Source: Pseudomonadota bacterium | GTDB taxonomy: Bacteria > Pseudomonadota > Alphaproteobacteria > Acetobacterales > Acetobacteraceae | DNA length: 13,355 bases | Assembly (NCBI GenBank): GCA_021784255.1 | Contig: JAJXSZ010000043.1 | Location: forward strand, 1-13,355 | Direction: 5' to 3' | The notes under the pieces: model-generated | Database searches by the model: none | Told to the model about the DNA's origin: nothing | The model's input: only the letters and a program-made list of their open reading frames with translations | Shown here: positions 1-7,149 of the stretch, piece after piece | How positions within the stretch are numbered: the first letter of the stretch is position 1 | Layout of the letters: each line of letters begins with the position of its first letter | Made by a program: the position numbers and the translations under genes

Positions 1-56
1 GTGCTCAACTCAGACCCTCCCTCCGGTTCCGGCCGCCGGTCGAGCACCGCGGCGGG
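1..56. other. Left-edge spacer downstream of the SEL1 gene
   Basis: Short stretch after the stop codon of the minus-strand SEL1 gene. On the minus strand it contains a purine-rich GGAGGGAGGG (about positions 17-26) and then leaves the window. That could be the ribosome binding site of a further operon gene starting at or just beyond the edge, but no coding sequence can be supported from what is visible. No hairpin with a T-tract is seen, so the operon may continue leftwards. Confidence 0.3.
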
Positions 57-1838
57 TCAGGCGGCGGTCGCCGACGGGCCGGGATCCACCGGTCCCAGCG
101 CCGCGAGATCCGCGGCGGCCTCGGCCCGGCCTTGCGCCTGCGCCCGCTCCAGCCACATCCGTGCCACCACCGGGTCGCGCTCGCCGGCAAGTCCGCGCGC
201 GAGATAGCGGCCGAGCATGAGCTGGGCCAGCGCATGCCCGCGCTCCGCTGCCATGCCGAACCACCGCTGCGCCGCCGCCCGATCCCACGCCACGTCATGC
301 CCGCCGCCGAGCATGGCGCCGATCGCGAACATCGCCTGCGTCAGGCCGGCCTGAGCGGCCATTTCGTAAAGGGCGAGTGCCTGGCCATGGTCGCGCGGGC
401 CGCCCGTGCCGGCCACCATCAGGTCGGCGAGCGTTGCCTGCGCCTCCGGCATGCCGGCCGCGGCCGCGCGGGCGATCCAGTTGCGTCCCTCCACCGGATC
501 GGCCGGCACGCCGCGCCCGGCCAACACCATGCGGCCATAGCTGAGCTGGGCATTGACGATTCCGTCGGCGGCCCGGCGCAGCCAGGCGGCGGCGGCGCGA
601 TCGTCGCGCTCGGTGCCGATCCCATCGGCCAGGCACATGCCGAGGTTGAACGCGGCGACCAGGTCGCCCTTCTCCGCCGCCTCGGCGAACCAGGCCCGGC
701 CGACGGCATGCGCCTGCGCCCCGGCCTCGGGATTGGCGATCAGAGCGGTCAGGAGGCTCGGAGCCTGGCGGTCACCGGTCGCCGCGGCGAGACGGAACAG
801 GCGCGCCGCCTCCTGCGGGTCACGTACCGTACCCGCGCCGGTGAGGTGCAACTGGCCCAGCGCGCGCGCCGCGGCGCCGAGGCCGAGCTCGACCGCGCGG
901 CGATACCACATCGCGGCCTCGGCGTGGTTGGGCGGCAGATCGCCGCCGCGCGCGTAGAGATCGCCGAGGAACGCCGCGGCATCCCCGTCGCCGGCCAGCG
1001 CGGCGCGGCGCAGCAGGGTTTCGCCCTCCACGGGATCCTGCCGCACGCCCGCGCCCATCATCAGCATCCGCCCGTAGCGCGCCTGGGCGGAGCGCAGCCC
1101 CTGCGCCGCGGCGGTGGCAAGGTGGCGCGCGGCAGCCTCGACATCGACCGGACCGCCCTGCCCGCGCTCCGCCATCTCGCCGAGCACCGCGCTCGCCATG
1201 GGCAGGCCGGCGGCAGCGGCACGCGCCATCAGCACCCGGATCTCGGCATAGTCGGTCGTGGCCGCGACCTCCGGGTCGGCGCTGGCGCGGCCCAGGCGCT
1301 GCAATGCCCAGCCGAGGCAGCCATGCGGCCAGCCCGACCGGGCCGATGCCTCGTAGAGCGCAGCGGCGCGTGCCGCCTCGCGCCCCTCCTCGGGCCCGAT
1401 GGTGAGGATGAAGGCGAGCGTCGCCTGGCCCTCCGGCGAGCCGGCGGCGGCGGCACGTTCGGCCCAGATACGCGCGCGCGCCCAGTCGGTCGCTCCCTGC
1501 TGCGGCATCGACGTGGCGAACAGCGGATCGCCCACCTCGGTCCCGGGCGAGAGGACGCCCTGCAGACACATCGCCGCCATCAGGTTCTGCGCCTCGACAT
1601 AGTCTCGTCCCGCCGCGCGTTCGAGCCAGCGCAGCCCTTCCGACAGGCTCTGCGGCACGCCCGCGCCCTCGAAATAGCAGCGCGCGATGTGGAACTCGGC
1701 CTCGGCGTGCTGCGCGGCGGCGGCACGCGCCAGCAGCGGAAAGGCCCGTGCGCGCTGTTCCGCGGCGATCAGCGCGCGTGCCCGCCGCAGCGCCGCCTCG
1801 GGCCCCAGCATCCGCGCCGACATCAGGCGCTCAAACAT
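57..1838 (-). CDS. SEL1-repeat (TPR-like) solenoid protein
   Basis: About 593 residues made almost wholly of SEL1-like repeats, roughly 36 residues each. I count about 14, with the pattern A-x2-LG-x2-Y/L-x2-G-x-GV-x2-D-x3-A-x2-W-x3-AA-x2-G. Clear examples carry the cores YFEGAGVPQS, LMMGAGVRQD, LADGIGTERD and LAGRGVPADP. SEL1 repeats form alpha-helical superhelices that act as protein-protein adaptors. No signal peptide, membrane segment or catalytic domain is visible, so a cytoplasmic scaffold is the simplest reading. The ATG at 1838 is preferred over an in-frame GTG at 1844, because GAGGGG (1849-1854) lies 10 nt from the ATG but only 4 nt from the GTG. The gene begins about 36 bp after the HlyD stop, on the same strand, so it is the third gene of the secretion operon. 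A role in recruiting the exported substrate or assembling the exporter is inference from context. The repeat identification is firm; the function is not. Confidence 0.92.
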   Translation of the reverse strand: MFERLMSARMLGPEAALRRARALIAAEQRARAFPLLARAAAAQHAEAEFHIARCYFEGAGVPQSLSEGLRWLERAAGRDYVEAQNLMAAMCLQGVLSPGTEVGDPLFATSMPQQGATDWARARIWAERAAAAGSPEGQATLAFILTIGPEEGREAARAAALYEASARSGWPHGCLGWALQRLGRASADPEVAATTDYAEIRVLMARAAAAGLPMASAVLGEMAERGQGGPVDVEAAARHLATAAAQGLRSAQARYGRMLMMGAGVRQDPVEGETLLRRAALAGDGDAAAFLGDLYARGGDLPPNHAEAAMWYRRAVELGLGAAARALGQLHLTGAGTVRDPQEAARLFRLAAATGDRQAPSLLTALIANPEAGAQAHAVGRAWFAEAAEKGDLVAAFNLGMCLADGIGTERDDRAAAAWLRRAADGIVNAQLSYGRMVLAGRGVPADPVEGRNWIARAAAAGMPEAQATLADLMVAGTGGPRDHGQALALYEMAAQAGLTQAMFAIGAMLGGGHDVAWDRAAAQRWFGMAAERGHALAQLMLGRYLARGLAGERDPVVARMWLERAQAQGRAEAAADLAALGPVDPGPSATAA

Positions 1839-1874
1839 CGGCACCCCGCCCCTCGGGTGGGAAGGCGGCTGGTC

Positions 1875-3287
1875 TCACGGCTCGCGCATTCCCTGCGTGG
1901 TCGCCGGAATGACCCGCGAAAGCATGAACTGCAGCGCGGTGCGCTTGCCGATCTTGATGTCGGCGGTCACCGGCATGCCGGGCGCGAGGCGGAAAGCCGC
2001 CGGCAGGTTGCGCATGTGCATCTGATCGATGGTCATGCGCACCCGGTAATACACGTCGCCGAACGGCTGCGTGCTGTGCGGACGCGTGACCACGCCGCTG
2101 ACCACGTTCGGGGCATGGAAGCTGTCGGGCGAGATCACCCGCACGCTGCCGTAGGCGGTGCCGTAGGTATAGTACGGAAACGAATCGAACTTGATGCGCA
2201 CCGGCTGGCCGACATGGACGAAGCCGGCATCGTTGCCGCTCAGCACGGTCTCGATCTCGAGCTTCGCGTCGGCCGGCACCAGGGTGATGAACTCGTCGCC
2301 CGATTGCAGCACGGACCCGACGCTGACCGGCGCCACCGACAGCACCACGGCGTCCCGGTCGGCACGCAGCTGCACGAGCTGGCGGCGCAGCCTGGCCTTG
2401 TTGAGATCCTCGCGCGCCTGCACCAGCTTGCGCGTCTGGGTCTGCAGCTGCGAGGAAATGTCGCCCTTGAACTGCTGGATATAGGCATCGCGTTCGGCGC
2501 GCAGGGCCGAGAGGTCGCGGCTGGCGCCGGCGGCCTGCGCCTGGGCATCCGCCAGCGAGCGTTCCATCTCGACGCGGTTGTCCTGGGCGGCGAGCGTGTT
2601 GAGCTGGCTGCCGACCTGCAGTCTCTCGAGCTCCATGCGCTTCTGCTCGACGTCGCGCGCCACCGCGAGCCGCTGCGTGAAGGAGGTGATGTCCGCCGCT
2701 GCCCGCGCCACCTTGGCCCGGGCGCTGAAGATGCGCTGGTCGTAGGTCTCGACCTTGAACGTGTACTCGGCGTGGCGCTGGGCGAAGATCTCGGCCTCGA
2801 GGTTGCCCGCCGACGTGCCGTTCGAGAGGTAGACCCGTCCCGAAGCCTCGGCCCGCAGCCGCGCCACTTCCGCGCCGAGGCTTGCCACGCGCTGCGCGAG
2901 GCTGGCCTCGTCCGCCTGCACGAAGGTCGGATCGAGCTGCGCCAGCACCTGGCCCTTCTTCACGAACTGGCCCTCGCGCACGTCGATCGAACGGATGATC
3001 GCGGTCTCGAGCGGCTGCACGACGATGTTGTGCGTTCGCGGCACGACGCGCCCGTGCGTGGTGACCACGCGGTCGATCGGCACGGTGCCGGCGATCACCA
3101 GCATCACCACCATGGCGAGGGCGAGCGACCAGATGGTGTAGCGGATGCCCACCCGGATCGGGCGCGCGATCAGCGACACCGTCGGGCTCTCGAACTCCAG
3201 CAGGGCGCGGCTGGCGGGATCGTTGGCGCGGGCCATCGCGGCCAGGGCGCGCGATGTGGATTGCGGCAGCGGGGTCGCGTCCGACAT
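1875..3287 (-). CDS. HlyD-family type I secretion membrane fusion protein
   Basis: 470-residue periplasmic adaptor that joins an inner-membrane ABC exporter to an outer-membrane TolC-type channel. A cytoplasmic N-terminus (1-50) precedes one membrane segment (about 51-69, SLALAMVVMLVIAGTVP). A lipoyl/barrel half-motif follows (about 88-122, with VREGQFVKKGQVLAQLD). A long Gln/Ala/Arg-rich coiled-coil hairpin spans about 122-305, and beta-barrel domains make up the rest. The family's C-terminal signature is present at 436-450 (PGMPVTADIKIGKRT). Length matches HlyD/PrtE/LapC-type adaptors. The gene lies 3 bp after the exporter stop, with GAGGG inside the end of the exporter gene serving as ribosome binding site, so the two are tightly co-translated. 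The outer-membrane partner and the exported substrate are not encoded in the window. The family assignment is secure; the substrate is unknown. Confidence 0.96.
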   Translation of the reverse strand: MSDATPLPQSTSRALAAMARANDPASRALLEFESPTVSLIARPIRVGIRYTIWSLALAMVVMLVIAGTVPIDRVVTTHGRVVPRTHNIVVQPLETAIIRSIDVREGQFVKKGQVLAQLDPTFVQADEASLAQRVASLGAEVARLRAEASGRVYLSNGTSAGNLEAEIFAQRHAEYTFKVETYDQRIFSARAKVARAAADITSFTQRLAVARDVEQKRMELERLQVGSQLNTLAAQDNRVEMERSLADAQAQAAGASRDLSALRAERDAYIQQFKGDISSQLQTQTRKLVQAREDLNKARLRRQLVQLRADRDAVVLSVAPVSVGSVLQSGDEFITLVPADAKLEIETVLSGNDAGFVHVGQPVRIKFDSFPYYTYGTAYGSVRVISPDSFHAPNVVSGVVTRPHSTQPFGDVYYRVRMTIDQMHMRNLPAAFRLAPGMPVTADIKIGKRTALQFMLSRVIPATTQGMREP

Positions 3288-3290
3288 CGC

Positions 3291-5525
3291 TCAGCCCTCG
3301 TTGCGGGCGACGAGGGCGGCGGGCTGCGGTCCGCGGCCGGTCTCCATCATGTGCCGGTTCTGCTGCAGCCAGAGCTGGCGATAGACCGGGCAGCGGTCCA
3401 CCAGCACGCTGTGCGGGCCGATATCCATGACCTTGCCCTGATCGAGCACCAGGATCTGGTCGCATTCGACCAGCGAGGACAGCCGGTGCGAGACGATGAT
3501 CATGGTCCGCCCATGCGCGATGCGGCGGATATTGGCGTTGACCAGCGCCTCGCTCTCCGGGTCGAGCGCGCTGGTCGCCTCGTCGAGGATCAGGATGCGC
3601 GGGTCGTGAATCAGCGCGCGGGCGATGGCGAGGCGCTGGCGCTGGCCGCCCGAGAGGTTGGGCGATCCTTCCTCGATCCAGGTCTCATAGCCGAGCGGCA
3701 TGCGCTCGATGAACTCCTCGGCGCCGGCGAGGCGGGCGGCGCGGATCGCGTCGTTGAGCGTGAGCCCCGGGCGGCCGGCGATGATGTTCTCGCGCACGGT
3801 GCCGCGGAACAGGAAATTGTCCTGCAGCACGACGCCGAAGCTGCGCCGCAGATAGGCGAGGTTGATCTCGCGCAGGTCGGTGCCGTCGAGCTTGATCTGC
3901 CCCTCGTATTCGCGGTTGATCCCCTGCAGCAGGCGGGTGATCGTCGACTTGCCGGAGCCGGAGCGCCCGACCAGCCCGAGCGTGGTGCCGGCCGGAATCT
4001 CGAACGAGATCTTCTGCAGCGCCTTGGCGCTCGAGCCGGGATAGGCGAAATCCACCTCGTGGAAGCGCAGCGCCCCTTCGAGGCGCGGGCGCACGCCGGC
4101 GCCCGGGTTCACCACCTCGGGACGGTTGTTCAGCACCTCGGCGACGACGCCGACCGCGGCGCGCGCGTACTCGTATTCCTCGGTCAGCCGCGCCAGGCCG
4201 ACCAGCGGCGCCGCCACCCGGCCGGACAGCATCATGAAGGCGACGAGCGAGCCGAGCGACGCGGCATTGCCGTGCAGCGCCAGGTAGGCACCGACCAGCA
4301 GCACGCCGCGGTTCATGAAGCCCTCGAACGGGGTGACCAGGGTCGAGGGAACGTTGCTCGCCCGCCCGAGCTCCTGCTGCCACAGCGCCGCCTTGGCCTG
4401 GCGCTGGTCCCACAGCTCGCGCTGCTGCGGCTCGAGCGCCAGCGACTTCACCGTACGGATGCCCGCGACGCTCTCGACCATCACGTTGCTCTTCTCGACC
4501 TCGGCCCGCATCCACTGGGTGAAGGTGCGCCGCACCCGCGGCAGGCAGGCGACGATGACGATGGCGATCATCACGCCGGCGGCGATGGTGAGCCAGGTCA
4601 GCGGCGCATTGAGCCAGAACAGGAACGGGACCAGCACCGCGAGGGTCACCAGATCGAGGATGGTCGCCAGCAGCTTGCCGGTGAGGAACTCGCGGATCTT
4701 GGTGAACTGGCCGAGCTTGAACAGGATCGCGCCGGTCTGGTTGCGCTCGAAATAGTCGATCGACAGGCCGAGCAGGCGGCGGAAGATGTGCAGGCCGATG
4801 CGCGCGTCCATGCGCGTGGCCACGACGAGGATCAGCTCGCGCCGGGCGAAGCCGAGATAGGTCTCGTAGATCGACGCCGCGATCAGAATCAGCGTCAGCA
4901 TCAGCAGCGTCGAGCCGGACTGGTAGGTGACGACCTTGTCCACCACCACCATCACCAGCAGCGGCGGCAGGATGGCCAGCACCGACAGCACGATCGAGGC
5001 GATGCAGATGTCGCGCAGCGTCTTCTTCTCGCGCCAGACGATGCGCGCCACCCAGCCCAGGGTGAACGGCGCGTTGTCCTCGTTGGCGCCCCGCTCCGGC
5101 CGCAGCAGGATGACGTCGCCCTTCCACAGCTGGGCCAGGCGCAGCTCATCCACCGCCACGCCGCCGTCGTCGAAGGCCGAGGCCGGGTTCTTCAGCCAGA
5201 CGACATTGCGTGCCGGGTCGGCACGGACCATCAGCGCCGCCGAGCCGTCTTCGAGCAGCAGCACGACCGGACCGGAAGCCTGGGTCGCGATCAGATGCTT
5301 CCAGGTGAAGCGCGCGGCGCGCGCCCACAGCCCGGCGCCGCGCACCCATTCCACCAGCACCGCCGGCGCCACCACGCCGCCGGCCGGCAGGCGCAGTTCG
5401 TCGCGGTCGAGATCGGTGCCGTGCCAGCGCGCCGCCTCGATCAGCGCCAGCAGCCGCACCTCCAGCCGCTCTCTGGGGTCGGCAGACGGATCGGTAGGGG
5501 CGGCGGCAGGCGGAATCGCATCCAA
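3291..5525 (-). CDS. Type I secretion ABC exporter (permease-ATPase) with inactive C39-like domain
   Basis: About 744 residues from a TTG start, in the length range of HlyB/LapB-type exporters. Residues about 20-155 form a C39-like domain with no cysteine at all, so it cannot be the active protease of bacteriocin exporters. As in HlyB, such a domain is thought to bind substrate. The transmembrane domain follows, with helix 1 at about 172-194 (IASIVLSVLAILPPLLVMVVV). The nucleotide-binding domain is complete: Walker A GRSGSGKST (520-528, Lys526), Q-loop LQDNF, signature LSGGQ (624-628), Walker B LILDEA with catalytic Glu649, and switch His680 in VSHR. An in-frame ATG at 5630 would add 35 residues. 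That extension has a poor ribosome binding site and runs through an 18-bp tandem repeat, whereas GAGGAA sits 7 nt before the TTG. It is the first gene of the operon with the HlyD adaptor and the SEL1 protein. It exports an unidentified protein that probably carries a C-terminal signal. Confidence 0.95.
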   Translation of the reverse strand: MDAIPPAAAPTDPSADPRERLEVRLLALIEAARWHGTDLDRDELRLPAGGVVAPAVLVEWVRGAGLWARAARFTWKHLIATQASGPVVLLLEDGSAALMVRADPARNVVWLKNPASAFDDGGVAVDELRLAQLWKGDVILLRPERGANEDNAPFTLGWVARIVWREKKTLRDICIASIVLSVLAILPPLLVMVVVDKVVTYQSGSTLLMLTLILIAASIYETYLGFARRELILVVATRMDARIGLHIFRRLLGLSIDYFERNQTGAILFKLGQFTKIREFLTGKLLATILDLVTLAVLVPFLFWLNAPLTWLTIAAGVMIAIVIVACLPRVRRTFTQWMRAEVEKSNVMVESVAGIRTVKSLALEPQQRELWDQRQAKAALWQQELGRASNVPSTLVTPFEGFMNRGVLLVGAYLALHGNAASLGSLVAFMMLSGRVAAPLVGLARLTEEYEYARAAVGVVAEVLNNRPEVVNPGAGVRPRLEGALRFHEVDFAYPGSSAKALQKISFEIPAGTTLGLVGRSGSGKSTITRLLQGINREYEGQIKLDGTDLREINLAYLRRSFGVVLQDNFLFRGTVRENIIAGRPGLTLNDAIRAARLAGAEEFIERMPLGYETWIEEGSPNLSGGQRQRLAIARALIHDPRILILDEATSALDPESEALVNANIRRIAHGRTMIIVSHRLSSLVECDQILVLDQGKVMDIGPHSVLVDRCPVYRQLWLQQNRHMMETGRGPQPAALVARNEG

Positions 5526-5532
5526 GTTCGTG

Positions 5533-5538
5533 TTCCTC
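5533..5538 (-). promoter_or_regulatory. Ribosome binding site that decides a TTG start for the ABC exporter
   Basis: On the minus strand GAGGAA lies exactly 7 nt before the TTG at 5525-5523, a near-ideal Shine-Dalgarno spacing. The upstream in-frame ATG (5630-5628) has only a weak purine run before it. The 35 residues in between (Leu/Arg/Pro/Gly-rich) do not look like the N-terminus of this family. This supports the TTG as the real start. Confidence 0.6.
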
Positions 5539-5559
5539 GCGACGGGGCCGGTGTCTCGT

Positions 5560-5595
5560 AACCCGGGCCAACCGAATAACCGGGGCAAGCCGAAT
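5560..5595. repeat. 18-bp tandem duplication near the exporter start
   Basis: Two directly adjacent 18-bp units. The plus-strand copies read AACCCGGGCCAACCGAAT (5560-5577) and AACCGGGGCAAGCCGAAT (5578-5595), identical at 15 of 18 positions. They lie just upstream of the preferred TTG start of the exporter, in what would be its 5' untranslated region or promoter. Confidence 0.75.
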
Positions 5596-5698
5596 CGGAG
5601 AAGAGGCCCTATAGCATGGTTTTTCGTCATCCGTTGCCGATCCGCAACCCAGCCTGCGCGGGTGCCATTGCTTCGGAGTCATGGCGCGGCGGGCGCCA

Positions 5699-5728
5699 CC
5701 GGATGGTTGCCTGCCGGATGGTTTGCCG
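5699..5728. repeat. 15-bp tandem duplication
   Basis: Two adjacent units sharing the core CCGGATGGTT, beginning at 5699 (CCGGATGGTTGCCTG) and 5714 (CCGGATGGTTTGCCG). The second copy has an extra T in the run after GG. It lies 33 bp to the left of the larger 17/18-bp array in the same spacer. Confidence 0.6.
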
Positions 5729-5760
5729 CTCCGGCCGCCTGTCGGCGTGAACGCCTCGCC

Positions 5761-5865
5761 CGGCTTCGCCATCCTGCCCGGCTTCGCCATCCTGCCCAGC
5801 ATCGCAATCTTGCCAGCATGGCAATCTTGCCAACATGGCAATCTTGCCAACACGGCAATCTTGAC
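5761..5865. repeat. Six-copy 17/18-bp tandem repeat array with internal palindromes
   Basis: Six adjacent units. The first two are identical 18-mers CGGCTTCGCCATCCTGCC (5761-5778, 5779-5796). The third is CAGCATCGCAATCTTGCC (5797-5814). Then come three 17-mers: AGCATGGCAATCTTGCC (5815-5831), AACATGGCAATCTTGCC (5832-5848) and AACACGGCAATCTTGAC (5849-5865). Units four and five each complete a perfect palindrome TGGCAA-TC-TTGCCA (5819-5832 and 5836-5849), with centres 17 bp apart. The right half is much richer in A and T than its surroundings. The array sits about 80 bp upstream of the amidase start. It could be an operator cluster, a fold-back element or neutral slippage; the sequence alone does not decide. 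Confidence 0.85.
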
Positions 5866-5946
5866 TGAATCCCGCGCCCCGCGCAGGGGTCATAGCGCGT
5901 GGCACCGGCCCTGTGGCGCCGGAGCCGGCATGGGCGGGAGCGGCCA

Positions 5947-7149
5947 ATGTTCAGGGACGACGATAGCGCGCGAGACGAAAAGGGGGCCGACGCCAGCGCC
6001 TTCGTCCCCGGCCCGCGCGCCGCGCTGGCGCCGACGGATAGCGGGTCGCTCGACGGTTTATCTTTTGCAGTCAAAGATTTATTTGACGTTTCTGGGTATG
6101 TGACCAGCTACGGCCACCCGGAATGGGCGCGCACCCACCCGCCGGCCGAGGCAACGGCCCCGGTGGTCGCGGACCTGCTCGCCAGCGGCGCCAGGCTGGC
6201 CGGGAAAACCAAGACGGTGGAACTCGCCTTCGGTCTCACCGGCGAGAATCTATGGCACGGCACGCCGCGCAACCCCGCCGCCCCGCTGCGCTTTCCCGGC
6301 GGATCGAGCGGCGGCTCGGCCGCCGCGGTCGCCGCGGGCGAGGTCGATTTCGCGCTCGGCTCGGACACCGGCGGCTCGGTGCGCATCCCCGCCAGCTATT
6401 GTGGCCTCTACGGCATCCGCCCGAGCCACGGCGCGGTGTCGCTCGCCGGCGCGCGCGGCCTGGCGCCGAGCCTGGACACGTGCGGCTGGTTCACGCGCTC
6501 CGCCGACCTGCTCGAGCTGGTGGGCGAGGCGATGCTGCCGCAGCCGGGCGGCGCCCTGACCGGGCCGTTCCTGCGCGTCGAGGAAGCCTGGGTGAACGCC
6601 GACCCCGCGGTCGCATCCGCGCTCGCGCCGGCGGTGGCGGCGTTGCGTCCGGTTTCCATTTCCCTGGTGCCGGAAGGGCTGCCGGCGCTCTATGGGCATT
6701 TCCGTGCCGTGCAGGCGGCGGAGGTGTGGGCGACGCTCGGCGACTGGGTCGTCTCGGTCAATCCGCGGTTCGGCCCCGGGGTCGGCGAGCGCATCGAGGC
6801 GGCGCGCACCATGAGCCCGGCGCTGGCCGCTTCCGGCCGGGCCTTCCGCCGCCGCTTCGTCGCGCGCCTGGCGCCGCTGCTGAACGGCGGCGCGGTCCTG
6901 GTTTTCCCGACCGCCCCGAGCCCGGCGCCGCTGCTGACGGCGAGCGTGCCGCAGCTTCAGGCGGTGCGCGAGGCGACGCTGGGCGTGACCGCGATCGCCA
7001 GTCTCGCCGGACTGCCGGAAGTGACCATCCCCGTCGGAACGGCCGACGGCGCTCCGGTCGGCCTCTCGCTGGTCGCGGCCGCCGGCCACGACGCGGCGCT
7101 GCTGGCGCTCGCCAACGAGGTCGCGGGCGTGCTGGGCTTGCCGGCATGA
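5947..7149 (+). CDS. Amidase-signature hydrolase, AMI1/Toc64-like (indole-acetamide hydrolase type)
   Basis: 400-residue enzyme of the amidase signature family, which hydrolyses a small carboxamide to the acid and ammonia through a Ser-cisSer-Lys triad. All three residues are present: Lys43 in FAVKDLFD, cis-Ser120 in PGGSSGGSAAAVA and nucleophile Ser144 in GSDTGGSVRIPASYCG. From memory, plant indole-3-acetamide hydrolase AMI1 has K36/S113/S137, and the spacings (77 and 24) are the same here. Other stretches also resemble AMI1 and the chloroplast receptor Toc64 (WARTH near 60-64, GENLWHGTPRNP near 99, RPSHGAVS). The true substrate is unknown. The ATG at 5947 is preferred over 5899 because GGGAG lies 6 nt upstream and the extra 16 residues are Arg-rich and unlike the family. 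The stop overlaps the cbpA start (ATGA), so it leads a coupled operon. Codons for residues 37-50 are unusually AT-rich, including two TTA. Confidence 0.92.
   Translation: MFRDDDSARDEKGADASAFVPGPRAALAPTDSGSLDGLSFAVKDLFDVSGYVTSYGHPEWARTHPPAEATAPVVADLLASGARLAGKTKTVELAFGLTGENLWHGTPRNPAAPLRFPGGSSGGSAAAVAAGEVDFALGSDTGGSVRIPASYCGLYGIRPSHGAVSLAGARGLAPSLDTCGWFTRSADLLELVGEAMLPQPGGALTGPFLRVEEAWVNADPAVASALAPAVAALRPVSISLVPEGLPALYGHFRAVQAAEVWATLGDWVVSVNPRFGPGVGERIEAARTMSPALAASGRAFRRRFVARLAPLLNGGAVLVFPTAPSPAPLLTASVPQLQAVREATLGVTAIASLAGLPEVTIPVGTADGAPVGLSLVAAAGHDAALLALANEVAGVLGLPA

Larger units (their letters stand above)
5526..5946. other. Divergent intergenic region with three tandem-repeat patches
   Basis: About 420 bp with no convincing gene between the leftward secretion operon and the rightward amidase operon, so it must hold promoters for both. 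Three unrelated-looking short tandem repeats lie within it: an 18-bp pair (5560-5595), a 15-bp pair (5699-5728) and a six-copy 17/18-bp array (5761-5865). A TTGACT (5861-5866) at the right end of the array could be a -35 element for the amidase operon, but no good -10 lies at the right distance. On the minus strand CTATAGGG near 5606-5613 is a weak -10 candidate for the exporter. Small open frames crossing the repeats are broken by the 17/18-bp period change and are not credible. Confidence 0.6.

Noticed and set aside
132..5561. A 1809-codon open frame on the plus strand across the whole secretion operon
   Set aside because: It is antisense to three clear genes with recognised domains. Its translation is an Arg/His/Gly/Ala-rich composition typical of the reverse complement of GC-rich coding sequence. 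No domain or ribosome binding site is recognisable.
5761..5865. CRISPR array
   Set aside because: Units of 17/18 bp are directly adjacent with no unique spacers and there are no cas genes nearby, so this is a tandem repeat.
5679..6074. Small minus-strand frames through the repeat array with peptides such as KIAMLARLPCWQDC
   Set aside because: The apparent peptide repeats come from the DNA repeat itself. Units switch between 17 and 18 bp, so no frame is kept, and there is no start signal.
6123..7145. Long upstream extension of the cbpA frame through the amidase gene
   Set aside because: The extension is an out-of-frame Arg/Gly-rich shadow of the amidase. The J domain begins exactly at the ATG at 7146, which also makes the ATGA overlap.
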